DNA of 64,000 nucleotides from an uncultured Clostridia bacterium. GTDB lineage: Bacteria; Bacillota; Clostridia; Christensenellales; Aristaeellaceae. Each line of letters opens with the position of its first letter. Within the stretch, counting starts at the first letter, position 1. Where the stretch lies: the NCBI GenBank assembly GCA_947167215.1, contig CAMVHE010000009.1, positions 1 to 64,000 on the forward strand, given 5' to 3'. A program made the position numbers and the translations under genes. Of this stretch, positions 36,553 through 45,429 are shown one piece after another. Under the pieces are notes generated by a model, which did no database searches, was not told the DNA's origin, and saw only the letters and a program-made list of their open reading frames with translations.

Positions 36553-36985
36553 GACACAGCAAGGTTCACATTACCTATGGAATTAAAGCTTCGCAGCATC
36601 CGCAAAAAAGGCCCGAAATGAAAAAGTACTGTTTTCATGGCTTGAACGCTGTTCCAGGTATCGTCTTTCATCTTCCCCATTGTCAGTTCTTCCTCGAACG
36701 GGAATTCCGTTCCTTCCCTCTCTTTTTCCCGGAAATAACTGTGAAAGCTATGATTTAAGGCCGGTTTTTTTCTCGAGGAATGAAGAGAAAAAGCCGGCCT
36801 TTTCGGTATTCATCTGTTATTTAAGAAGTTCTTCTGTCATTTTCTCCGGCAGGAGTTCCGGAAAATCTGCAATTATCAAGAACCGCCTGAAATCCTTCTT
36901 AGCAAGGAATTTCAGGCGGTTCATCAGGTTATGAGAAAATCAGGAAACGAAATGCCTCATTCCACAGTCTCCCTTTGAAGAAAGG
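36553..36985. other. Intergenic region with two long hairpins
   Basis: 433 bp without a credible gene. Holds AAGGCCGG...CCGGCCTT with complementary T- and A-rich arms (36757-36802), probably ending the GNAT transcript, and a second hairpin at 36880-36922 whose outer 14 bp (GAACCGCCTGAAAT/ATTTCAGGCGGTTC) are perfect and whose inner part is slightly bulged, behind the M28 peptidase gene on the other strand. Confidence 0.6.
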
Positions 36986-39022
36986 TTATTCTTCCACAAC
37001 GGAGCGGATGCGTTCCGTAAGTCCTGCAACATCGCTGACCATCTGGTCATCCAGCGCAGCCAGATTGTTCTGCTGTCTTGCCAGTGCAGCTTCCAGTTCA
37101 GCAATCTCCTCAGAATAATCAGCGCCTTCACCTTTTTCCATGAGGCCATGCATAAGTGCCCACAGGTTTTCACCATCAAAGCGGATCATGCCCTCGCCCC
37201 AGGTTCCCACTGCCTTATTGAACATCTTATCCAGCATGTATTCATAAGTCTCCTGGCTGAAGCTGTAGGCATACCAGTTGTAATCCACGGCGGTCAGACA
37301 ATCGTCCAGTGCAGTGGTCACATCGCCCTCACGGAGCGCATCAATAGCAGCCCCCAGTGCCTCGATATTGACATTCGTCTGTTCAAAGGGAAATACAGTG
37401 TTATCTTCCCAGTCAAAGGCGGTGGTTGCCGCAACGATGTCCTTGAAGATCGGCTGGGTTGCTGCATCCAGCGCCAGGCCTTCAGCCCGCAGTGCAGCAG
37501 CCGCGTCTGTGTCATTCTTTTCCAGGGCGGAAGCATAATTCTCATTCAGAGTGGCAATTCTGCTGTCAAGGACACCAGCTGCCTGCAGGAAACCTTCAAT
37601 ATCAGCACGGCCTTCATAGGTCTCAGCCATTACCCGGAAGCGGTTCGAGAAGTTCATCGGCCGCGCTGCCAGTGCATCCAGGCTCAGCGCGTACTGTTTG
37701 AACAGCTCAATGCTCTTTGCCCATGCAGTTTCGTCCACACCAAGGACCACGTTGTCCATGCTGGAGTGGTAGGCAGGGCCATGATAAATCGATTCCGGCT
37801 CGGCATGAGATGCAACGATGGCAGGAACGCCGGCGCGTACATATCCGAAGTCTTCCGTCCAGCATGTAGTAGGCGACTTTGCTTCGAAGCCGTATACGCC
37901 GTCTGCATAAATGGGACTGCCAATCAGGGCGGCAAAGTCCTCAACCTCATAGGTTGCAGCTGCCGCAAAGGCGGTGTGGCCCTGTACAGGATATATACCG
38001 TCGATATTCAATACCACAAATCCTTTTTCTGCCCACTCGGGATGGGTCTGAGTGATTTCGGCGAAAGCTCCGGCAGACCAGTCATATTCCGTGTCGGCAT
38101 GGCCCCACTCTTCTGCACCGTGGGCAATGAAACGGATGGTCTTATCGGGGGTGTAGCCGCTGTTGACCAGCTCACGGGCAACAGCAAGCATGGTACCAAC
38201 GCCGGAAGCGTCGTCAAAGAAAGAGTGATAATATCCATCATAATGGGCGAAGAAGAAGATAACCTCGTTTGTCTTGCCGGGAATCTCTCCCCAGACGTTC
38301 TGGCTCTGTCCATTGTGAGTTACCACACTGTCCACGTCCAGGATTACCTTTGCTTCACCGCCATTTTCCTCTGCAAGCCGGCGAAGGATGGCTGCACTGT
38401 TCTGGCTGAGAGAGAATGCCGGAACATTGTCCGGTCCGCAGTAGTCCTGGGACCCAATGGTGTCCGCATCATAGTAGGCATAGCCGGACACATTGCACAC
38501 CAGGGAACACAGAGCACCGTGAACGTAGGCTTCATAGGCCGGGATTTCCACCCACCAGTCTTCGGCCTGATCGATGTCGAACAGAACGACCTTGCCCTCT
38601 ACGTCAAGCCCCTCATAATCTTCAGCAGTACCCCTGCCCACATAGACTACGGAGACCTCCTGCATGTCACAGGTCATATTTGTGGCAAAGCCGCCCAACG
38701 GGAAGAACTGCTGCACACCTTCGGCGTCCGTGTAATATACGCGGGCACGGTTGAAGGTCCAGTTGTCCGCGGTAAAGGGATCAACCGTCACATTTTGAAG
38801 TCCAATGTCCTTCATGGTCTGCTCGATAAATTCAGCAGCCTGCTTTTCTGCAGGAGAGCCGCAGGAACGATTGCCAACGTCCGGGTTGTCGCCCATATCG
38901 GCGATAGTCTGGGTCACGGTACGGGCAAAGGAGACTGCGTCACCAGATGCGGCGTTCTCTGCGCAGGCTACGGCATTCATACCTGCCAGCAGGGCAAGAA
39001 CCAGAACAATGAGTTTTTTCAT
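36986..39022 (-). CDS. Secreted M28-family metallopeptidase with PA domain
   Basis: 678-aa secreted di-zinc aminopeptidase-like enzyme. A signal peptide (LIVLVLALLAGMNAVACAEN) is followed by a protease-associated insert (VVYVGRGTAEDYEGLDVEGKVVLFD) and the M28 core, whose zinc ligands are visible in FAHYDGYYHSF, DDASGVGT, HGAEEWGH, NIDGIYP and PAYHSSMDN. The C-terminal 200 residues are helical, with a coiled coil near the end (EEIAELEAALARQQNNLAALDDQ). Probably supplies amino acids. The 362-nt RNA and its terminator lie just upstream and could act as its leader. A ribosome site (GGAGG) precedes the ATG. Confidence 0.88.
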   Translation of the reverse strand: MKKLIVLVLALLAGMNAVACAENAASGDAVSFARTVTQTIADMGDNPDVGNRSCGSPAEKQAAEFIEQTMKDIGLQNVTVDPFTADNWTFNRARVYYTDAEGVQQFFPLGGFATNMTCDMQEVSVVYVGRGTAEDYEGLDVEGKVVLFDIDQAEDWWVEIPAYEAYVHGALCSLVCNVSGYAYYDADTIGSQDYCGPDNVPAFSLSQNSAAILRRLAEENGGEAKVILDVDSVVTHNGQSQNVWGEIPGKTNEVIFFFAHYDGYYHSFFDDASGVGTMLAVARELVNSGYTPDKTIRFIAHGAEEWGHADTEYDWSAGAFAEITQTHPEWAEKGFVVLNIDGIYPVQGHTAFAAAATYEVEDFAALIGSPIYADGVYGFEAKSPTTCWTEDFGYVRAGVPAIVASHAEPESIYHGPAYHSSMDNVVLGVDETAWAKSIELFKQYALSLDALAARPMNFSNRFRVMAETYEGRADIEGFLQAAGVLDSRIATLNENYASALEKNDTDAAAALRAEGLALDAATQPIFKDIVAATTAFDWEDNTVFPFEQTNVNIEALGAAIDALREGDVTTALDDCLTAVDYNWYAYSFSQETYEYMLDKMFNKAVGTWGEGMIRFDGENLWALMHGLMEKGEGADYSEEIAELEAALARQQNNLAALDDQMVSDVAGLTERIRSVVEE

Positions 39023-39067
39023 GGATTTTTACCTCCAGTTCAATATTGTCGCAGGCTGGATGGGTAA

Positions 39068-39430
39068 ATAATAAAGGGGTGATGCACATGCATCACCCCG
39101 CTCTTTCAAAAGATACGCAGTTGGTATCTGTGAAACAGATTTTGAGATAAGGATCAGAGTCTATACAGTAAAGGACTTACTTTTACTACTCTTATTGATC
39201 ATCTCACCCGGATGTGTGCTCATGCACGGTGAAACTGAGCTTTTAACTCAATCAATAAAATACAGCGAAAGCTGCATGCGAGTTTATACCCCGCATCGGC
39301 ATTCGACCCCGGCTGTCCGTTCGGCCTTTGCTCATTGCGCACGGCCGTGTATTGTATGGACACGGCTGCTCATGGCGGAGGGGGTCTGTCATTTACCCGG
39401 AATGACTCCTCTCATTCCTTATCTGCGACG
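39068..39430 (-). ncRNA. Probable structured RNA, about 360 nt
   Basis: Minus-strand unit between a consensus promoter and a Rho-independent terminator with no convincing gene inside. Pairings read directly: a closing helix AGATAAGGA (5' end, 39416-39424) with TCCTTATCT (39145-39153); GGAATGA/TCATTCC with a GAGGAG loop near the 5' end; CCGTGT/ACACGG; CAGC/GCTG; TTATTGAT/ATCAATAA, 8 bp spanning about 60 nt; ATCTGT/ACAGAT near the 3' end. I do not recognise tmRNA, RNase P, 6S, SRP, T-box or a common riboswitch in it. It may be a free small RNA or a leader of the M28 peptidase gene. A 46-codon frame (39392-39252) starts behind the GAGGAG loop and is an alternative explanation. Confidence 0.6.
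39071..39099 (-). terminator. Terminator of the 360-nt RNA
   Basis: Perfect 10-bp stem GGGGTGATGC/GCATCACCCC with a four-base loop; the minus-strand transcript continues TTTATTATTT. It lies about 50 bp ahead of the M28 peptidase ATG. Confidence 0.85.
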
Positions 39431-39436
39431 GGGGGG

Positions 39437-39465
39437 ATTATATAGTGGTTCCATGCTCTTGTCAA
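39437..39465 (-). promoter_or_regulatory. Promoter of the 360-nt RNA
   Basis: Minus-strand TTGACA (39460-39465), 17-bp spacer, TATAAT (39437-39442): full consensus, as strong as the tRNA promoter in this window. Confidence 0.88.
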
Positions 39466-39711
39466 GAATAAAAATCAAATATGTTATCTTATGTTATCTT
39501 GTCCGAATTTCTTACTGTTCCTGCTTCAGAGCCGCCACCATCGTACGTGTTATCACCGCTGATAACATACATTGATTGTGGTTGATGAAAATGTATCCGG
39601 GCTGGCGTGCCATTTTTCTCTTGCACTTCGTCTTCCCGGAATTATACCCTTTCCCGCAGCTGATTCCGTCCTTTGCTGTAAATTAGGGATAATCATCGCG
39701 ATATACTGGGG

Positions 39712-39748
39712 TACTGTTCTGTCAGTATCACAAAAGATACCAGGTATC
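39712..39748 (+). promoter_or_regulatory. Candidate HxlR operators
   Basis: TACTG-N6-CAGTA (39712-39727) resembles the TACT-N7-AGTA boxes known for YodB-type HxlR regulators, with one extra spacer base. A second palindrome, GATACC-A-GGTATC, follows. Both lie just upstream of the operon promoter that drives an hxlR gene. Confidence 0.45.
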
Positions 39749-39762
39749 ATAAAAAATCGTAC

Positions 39763-39791
39763 TTGTGCTTTCCTCATATCGGTCTTACAAT
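39763..39791 (+). promoter_or_regulatory. Promoter of the redox operon
   Basis: TTGTGC (39763-39768), 17-bp spacer, TACAAT (39786-39791). Confidence 0.6.
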
Positions 39792-39837
39792 TAAACCGGT
39801 TCAATAAAATGACCGACTATCAAGGAGGATGATAATC

Positions 39838-40239
39838 ATGACCAATGCTGAAAAAGTACATGACTTTCTGAACAAAGCTCAGACTTTCTATTTTCTTACG
39901 ACTGATGGAGACCAGCCCAAAGGGCGGCCGTTTGGCTTTCAGATGCTGGTCGATGATACCCTGTACTTTGGCTGCGGAACCTTCAAAAATGTGTTCAAGC
40001 AGCTTACGGCGAATCCCAGAGTCGAAGTTCTGGCCGTGAATGGCGGAGAATTCCTTCGTTATGACGGACAGGCAAAGATCGTCAAGGATGCCGCTCTGCT
40101 TGAAAAAGTACGCAGCGCAATTCCGCAGATTATGTCCCTGTACGATCAGAACGGCTGGGAAATGGGTCTGTTCTGTCTCAAGAACGGTCACGCCGAAATC
40201 CGTGGCATGATGGATTTGAAGGAAGAGTTTGATGTGTAA
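39838..40239 (+). CDS. Pyridoxamine 5'-phosphate oxidase-family flavin protein
   Basis: 133-aa split-barrel protein that probably binds FMN or F420-like flavin (FYFLTTDGDQPKGRPFGF, LYFGCGTFKNVFKQL, VEVLAVNGGEFLRYDGQA). The fold is shared by pyridoxamine oxidase and small flavin reductases; the reaction is unknown. The ATG preceded by GGAGG at nine bases was chosen over one three codons upstream. First gene of a four-gene operon; its stop overlaps the next ATG (TAATG). Confidence 0.82.
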   Translation: MTNAEKVHDFLNKAQTFYFLTTDGDQPKGRPFGFQMLVDDTLYFGCGTFKNVFKQLTANPRVEVLAVNGGEFLRYDGQAKIVKDAALLEKVRSAIPQIMSLYDQNGWEMGLFCLKNGHAEIRGMMDLKEEFDV

Positions 40240-40583
40240 TGGATAATCAAACTACCCTGGCGGATCGGTTCGGTAAATGTCCTTATGCCACAGCCCAAAG
40301 TCTGATCTCCGGAAAATGGGCGGTGCTGATCCTGCTTTATCTGGAAGAAGGTCCCCTCCGCTTCAATGAACTCCTCCGGAAAATGCCGAAAATGACCCAT
40401 GCAACATTGTCGGTTCAGCTGAAGTCCCTGGAGGAATACGGACTGATCAGGCGGGTTCAGTATGAAGCGATTCCACCGAGAGTCGAATATTCTCTTACAG
40501 AAATAGGACGAAAATTTCATCCTGTTGTTGCTGCAATGGAAGCCTGGGGAAACGAATATATCGCGCACATGCAGGAGAAATAA
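40239..40583 (+). CDS. HxlR-family transcriptional regulator
   Basis: 114-aa winged-helix regulator. The family mark GKCPYATAQSLISGKWAVLILLYL is complete, including the N-terminal Cys that senses quinones and electrophiles in YodB/HypR relatives; the wing region is RVQYEAIPPRVEYSLTEIGRKF. Coupled by overlap to the flavin-oxidase gene. It probably controls its own operon through the TACT/AGTA repeat upstream. Confidence 0.9.
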   Translation: MDNQTTLADRFGKCPYATAQSLISGKWAVLILLYLEEGPLRFNELLRKMPKMTHATLSVQLKSLEEYGLIRRVQYEAIPPRVEYSLTEIGRKFHPVVAAMEAWGNEYIAHMQEK

Positions 40584-40588
40584 AAAAA

Positions 40589-41482
40589 ATGAACATGACC
40601 GGAATCGTATACAGACCGCCCTATGAGGCCAACTCATTGCTGCTGCAGGTAACACTTGGATGCAGTCATAACAAATGCACCTTCTGCTCAATGTATCCTG
40701 GCGTGCAGTTTAAAGTCTGCCCGATGGACCAGGTGGAGGCCGATATTAAAGAAGCCGCCCATTATTATCCGAATGTCAGGCGAGTCTTTCTGGAGCATGG
40801 TGACGCTTTCGTGCTCTCGTCGGACCGGCTGATGAGTATCGCCGATGCCATTCATCGGAATCTTCCCAGAGTGGAAACCATCGCCATGTACGCTTCCATC
40901 CAGAACATCAGAACCAAGACGGATGAGGAGCTCCAGCGGTTACGGTCTGCTGGCATCAACGATCTGGACATCGGAGTGGAAAGCGGCCTTGACCCTGCTC
41001 TCAAGTATATGAATAAGGGCCATACTGCTGCAGAAGCACAGGAACAGCTGCTACGCCTGACTCAGGCTGGCATGGAATACAGCTTCAACGCCATCCTTGG
41101 CTGCGGTGGTGCCGAACTCTGGAAAGAAAACGCCGATGCCACCGCTGACCTGATCAATGCCGTTCAACCGCATCTGCTGTTTATCGGAAGCCTCCATGCC
41201 GGGCCGGGATGCAGGCTGTATCAGGACATGCAAAGCGGTGCATTCAAGGAATGCACCATCGGTCAGCTGCTGAATGAGCAGGATCGGCTCATCCGCCGTT
41301 TGGACCTGAAGGATACCTACTATTTCGGATCACACCCGTCCAATCTTGTACCCATGCAGGGCAGACTGCCGGAACAAAAGCAGGATATGCTGGAAGCCGT
41401 CGAGGCAATCCGTAAGCATCTTCTCCCACACCTGGAGGAATATCCGGTTCGTGGCGGAGAAGGTTCCATTCTTAACCGATAA
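40589..41482 (+). CDS. Radical SAM protein with CxxxxCxxC cluster motif
   Basis: 297-aa radical SAM enzyme. Its cluster-binding stretch is LGCSHNKCTFCSMY, a C-x4-C-x2-C spacing instead of the usual C-x3-C-x2-C; the downstream barrel shows VFLEHGDAFVLSSDRL, DLDIGVESGLDPALKYMNKG (SAM-binding) and FNAILGCGGAE. Such a spacing recurs, as I recall, in a Firmicute subgroup of unknown reaction. It is cotranscribed with a nitroreductase, 5 bp behind hxlR. Substrate unknown. Confidence 0.85.
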   Translation: MNMTGIVYRPPYEANSLLLQVTLGCSHNKCTFCSMYPGVQFKVCPMDQVEADIKEAAHYYPNVRRVFLEHGDAFVLSSDRLMSIADAIHRNLPRVETIAMYASIQNIRTKTDEELQRLRSAGINDLDIGVESGLDPALKYMNKGHTAAEAQEQLLRLTQAGMEYSFNAILGCGGAELWKENADATADLINAVQPHLLFIGSLHAGPGCRLYQDMQSGAFKECTIGQLLNEQDRLIRRLDLKDTYYFGSHPSNLVPMQGRLPEQKQDMLEAVEAIRKHLLPHLEEYPVRGGEGSILNR

Positions 41483-41500
41483 ATAAAGGAGGACCATTTT

Positions 41501-42019
41501 ATGTCAGAAACACTTACCACACTGAAAACGCGCCGCAGCTGCCGAGCTTATAAGCCCCAGCCTGTTGAAGAAGAAAAACTGAAGGCTATCATCGAAGCTG
41601 GTACCTATGCCGCCACCGGCATGGGCAAGCAGTCTCCCATCATTCTGGTCATCCGGGATCAGGAAACCCGCAATACCCTCAGGAAGATCAACGCTGCCAT
41701 TATGGGCGTGGAAATGGATCCTTTCTATGGGGCTCCGGATCTGTTGGTAGTGCTTGCAAACAAAGACATTCCAACCTATATGTACGATGGCAGTCTGGTG
41801 CTTGGAAACATGATGAATGCAGCCGCTGACCTGGGAGTTGCCAGCTGCTGGATACATCGCGCCAAGGAAGAGTTTGAAAGCGAGGAAGGAAAAGCTATTC
41901 TGGAAAAACTGGGCATCGAAGGCAATTATGAAGGTATTGGCAATCTGATTCTCGGATATGCTGCCAAGCCTGCCGGTGAGCCTGCACCAAGAAAAACCGA
42001 TTACGTTTATACCCTGTAA
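41501..42019 (+). CDS. Nitroreductase-family protein
   Basis: 172-aa FMN-dependent oxidoreductase. Motifs: TRRSCRAYKPQPV (FMN phosphate contacts), AGTYAATGMGKQSP and MMNAAADLGVASCWIHR, then NLILGYAAKP near the end. Family members reduce quinones, nitro groups or flavins using NAD(P)H. As the last gene of an HxlR-controlled operon it fits detoxification of electrophiles. AAAGGAGG precedes the ATG. Confidence 0.9.
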   Translation: MSETLTTLKTRRSCRAYKPQPVEEEKLKAIIEAGTYAATGMGKQSPIILVIRDQETRNTLRKINAAIMGVEMDPFYGAPDLLVVLANKDIPTYMYDGSLVLGNMMNAAADLGVASCWIHRAKEEFESEEGKAILEKLGIEGNYEGIGNLILGYAAKPAGEPAPRKTDYVYTL

Positions 42020-42057
42020 CTTGATATAGATATTTTCTCAGCAGTCGACAGTCATAC

Positions 42058-42087
42058 AGCGCCGTCCAGACGGCGCTTTCTTTTTCC
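42058..42087 (+). terminator. Terminator of the redox operon
   Basis: AGCGCCGT/ACGGCGCT stem with a CCAG loop, then TTCTTTTT. Confidence 0.88.
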
Positions 42088-42295
42088 CCTCACCCGGCTA
42101 TGTCCTGGAATCCAGGCCTTCTGCGTAATAAATTCCATTCAGAAGCAGGTTATTTGCTGTACCTGAACCCTATCCCTTTCACGCTGACGTCGGCCTGGTC
42201 TGTTCTCCTCGTATCGCCAGACACTTCCCCATGTCCAGCTCGAATGATTCTGACTTCCGGGATTCCTCCTGCAGAACCCGCTTTTCATACAAGAA

Positions 42296-42327
42296 AGGGG
42301 TGACAGAGCCAAAGTTCTGTCACCCCT
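42296..42327 (-). terminator. Terminator of gdhA
   Basis: Perfect 12-bp stem AGGGGTGACAGA/TCTGTCACCCCT; minus-strand tail TTCTTGT. Confidence 0.8.
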
Positions 42328-42373
42328 GCTTTACTAAAATAGAGAACGGATGATTCCCGTCCTCCTTTGGTTA

Positions 42374-43732
<1,359 letters not shown>

Positions 43733-43753
43733 TCATTTTAATTACCGTCGCAC

Positions 43754-43782
43754 ATTATACGAGACTTATTGTGAAATTGCAA
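43754..43782 (-). promoter_or_regulatory. Promoter of gdhA
   Basis: Minus-strand TTGCAA (43777-43782), 17-bp spacer, TATAAT (43754-43759), in a very AT-rich stretch. Confidence 0.8.
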
Positions 43783-43883
43783 GAGAAAAATAAAAAATTA
43801 TCGTATTTTTCTTTTCTACGCCATTATTTTAATTTTTTTTGCATATTTTATATATCGTTCAATCATTTTTCTCTTCTTTTCAT

Positions 43884-43909
43884 CAAAAAAAGCCGCCGGT
43901 GGCGGCTTT
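43884..43909 (-). terminator. Terminator of the solute-binding-protein gene
   Basis: Perfect 9-bp stem AAAGCCGCC/GGCGGCTTT with a three-base loop; the minus-strand end is seven T. Confidence 0.9.
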
Positions 43910-43919
43910 CTTTCTTCTT

Positions 43920-45416
43920 CTATTGTTCAAAAATCCGGATTAGTTCCTGACTGCCAAGCTCCTGCAAATCTGCAACCCATGCATTCCAGTGTTCATCATC
44001 GATCGGAACTTCTCCCGTTACAAATCGGGCAATTCCCTTATCAACGGCTTCTGTAAGGGCACCCGCAAGCTGGTTTGCCTTTTCCCTGTTCTGGGATGAA
44101 AGCAGCAGCGGTTCCGTTACCCTTTCCGCAAACTGATGCACCCGTTCACTTTCCGCAAACACCCATCGGTCCGGCTCACTTTCCACCTTTGCTACGGTTT
44201 CCGCAGGATACAGTCCGGGCAGGCTGGTTCCAGTAGACAGAATTACTTCTGCCCTGAGATTCTCCACGGACCTTTCATCGGTTATGATGTAAGCCCAGGT
44301 ACCATCCTCCCGCCATTCATAGTCGGTTCCTTCCTTGCCAAGAATTGCCAGCTTCATGCCCTCCTCCGTATAAAGGGCATCCACCCAGGCGAGTGCAGCC
44401 GGAATATCCTGGCATGCTGATGTGACTGCAAAGCAGCCCGGCCACACATCTCCGGCAAGATTCCTCCATCGCACCTTTCCGGAAGGGTCCTGCAACAGCA
44501 AAGCCTGATACTGTGTAACCTGTGCCACCTGAACTTTCGAAAAAGGCGTCAGGGAAACCAACATGCCGCTGGTAATGGTCACTTCCTTGTCGGTACTGTT
44601 GTTATTGATCTGTGTATACTGTTCTGCTACGTGTGTATCTGTAAAGGCATCCAGGGACAGAATCCCCTTTTCGACCCAGTCCCGCATTGTTTCCACAAAT
44701 GTGCGGTATTCCGGGAGTTCCGGTGCAAACACCAGATGTCCCTCTTCATCCTTTGCCAGATGGTAATCATCCGCAACAATACCAAAATATGGAAGAAGCC
44801 AGCGCATCTCATAAACGCCGATGATGTCTGCCGCCTTTTCATCCCGTGCACCATTGCCGTTGGGGTCCCGGTTTGCAAATGCTGACAGTACGTCCGTCAG
44901 TTCTCCGATAGTTTCCGGAGTCCCCAGTTCCAGCGTCTCCATCCATTTGCTGTTAATCCATACGCACACCTGACGTTCCCCAGGATTGAACATCGGAAGG
45001 GTAGCAATGCGTCCATCCGCCAGTGCCATTTTTTCTTTCCATTCAGGATGTTCTGACAGCAGTGCTGACAGGTTGGGCATGCTCTCCAGATATGGAGACA
45101 GATCAATAATCGCACCGGAATCAATCAGCGCTTCTTCCTGCTCACGGGTCAGATCAGACTTGAAAAGCATATCATATTCAACCTTGCCGTTCATCATCTC
45201 TGTCAGCAGTTTACGGTAGTCCTTATCTCCCGAAACACCATGGCCGGTCACGGTAATCCCCGTCAGCTCTTCCATGCGTGGAAAAAAGAGATTGCTTTCC
45301 CACTCCCGTGTCACTGTCTCCGTCTCCCGTCCCACCGCAGTAAGCGATACAGCCAGCCCCGGCAGTGCCAGGACTGCCAGACAAATCAGGCAAAGCCAAA
45401 ATGCACACTTTTTCAT
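43920..45416 (-). CDS. Extracellular solute-binding-like protein without lipobox
   Basis: 498 aa. Signal peptide (CAFWLCLICLAVLALPGLAVS) then a sugar-type periplasmic-binding fold: GVSGDKDYRKLLTEMMNGKVEYDMLF, IDLSPYLESMPNLSAL and the calcium loop DPNGNGARDE common in large ABC binding proteins. No [LVI]xxC lipobox is present, so it would be released or held another way, unusual for a Gram-positive binding protein. It is 13 bp behind a flippase gene and no ABC permease is near. AGGAGG eight bases upstream fixes the ATG. Confidence 0.8.
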   Translation of the reverse strand: MKKCAFWLCLICLAVLALPGLAVSLTAVGRETETVTREWESNLFFPRMEELTGITVTGHGVSGDKDYRKLLTEMMNGKVEYDMLFKSDLTREQEEALIDSGAIIDLSPYLESMPNLSALLSEHPEWKEKMALADGRIATLPMFNPGERQVCVWINSKWMETLELGTPETIGELTDVLSAFANRDPNGNGARDEKAADIIGVYEMRWLLPYFGIVADDYHLAKDEEGHLVFAPELPEYRTFVETMRDWVEKGILSLDAFTDTHVAEQYTQINNNSTDKEVTITSGMLVSLTPFSKVQVAQVTQYQALLLQDPSGKVRWRNLAGDVWPGCFAVTSACQDIPAALAWVDALYTEEGMKLAILGKEGTDYEWREDGTWAYIITDERSVENLRAEVILSTGTSLPGLYPAETVAKVESEPDRWVFAESERVHQFAERVTEPLLLSSQNREKANQLAGALTEAVDKGIARFVTGEVPIDDEHWNAWVADLQELGSQELIRIFEQ

Positions 45417-45429
45417 CTGAAGATCCTCC

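Larger units (their letters stand above)
39466..39837. other. Intergenic region ahead of the redox operon
   Basis: 372 bp. Contains a tandem 10-bp repeat (ATGTTATCTT twice, near 39480-39500), a TACT-N8-AGTA inverted repeat (39712-39727), a GATACC-A-GGTATC palindrome (39736-39748) and the operon promoter. No gene seen. Confidence 0.55.
42020..42373. other. Intergenic region between convergent nitroreductase and gdhA
   Basis: 354 bp with a terminator for each gene (42058-42087 and 42296-42327). The 200 bp between them hold nothing recognisable. Confidence 0.55.

Noticed and set aside
39068..39430. tmRNA, RNase P RNA, 6S RNA or SRP RNA
   Set aside because: Length would suit tmRNA or RNase P, but no tRNA-like ends, no GAGGAAAGTCC core, no SRP GGAA tetraloop region and no 6S bubble pattern could be found.
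39195..39575. 126-codon plus-strand frame over the structured RNA
   Set aside because: No ribosome site, Cys/His/Arg-rich, and it crosses the RNA promoter. Promoter, terminator and helices all point to the minus strand.
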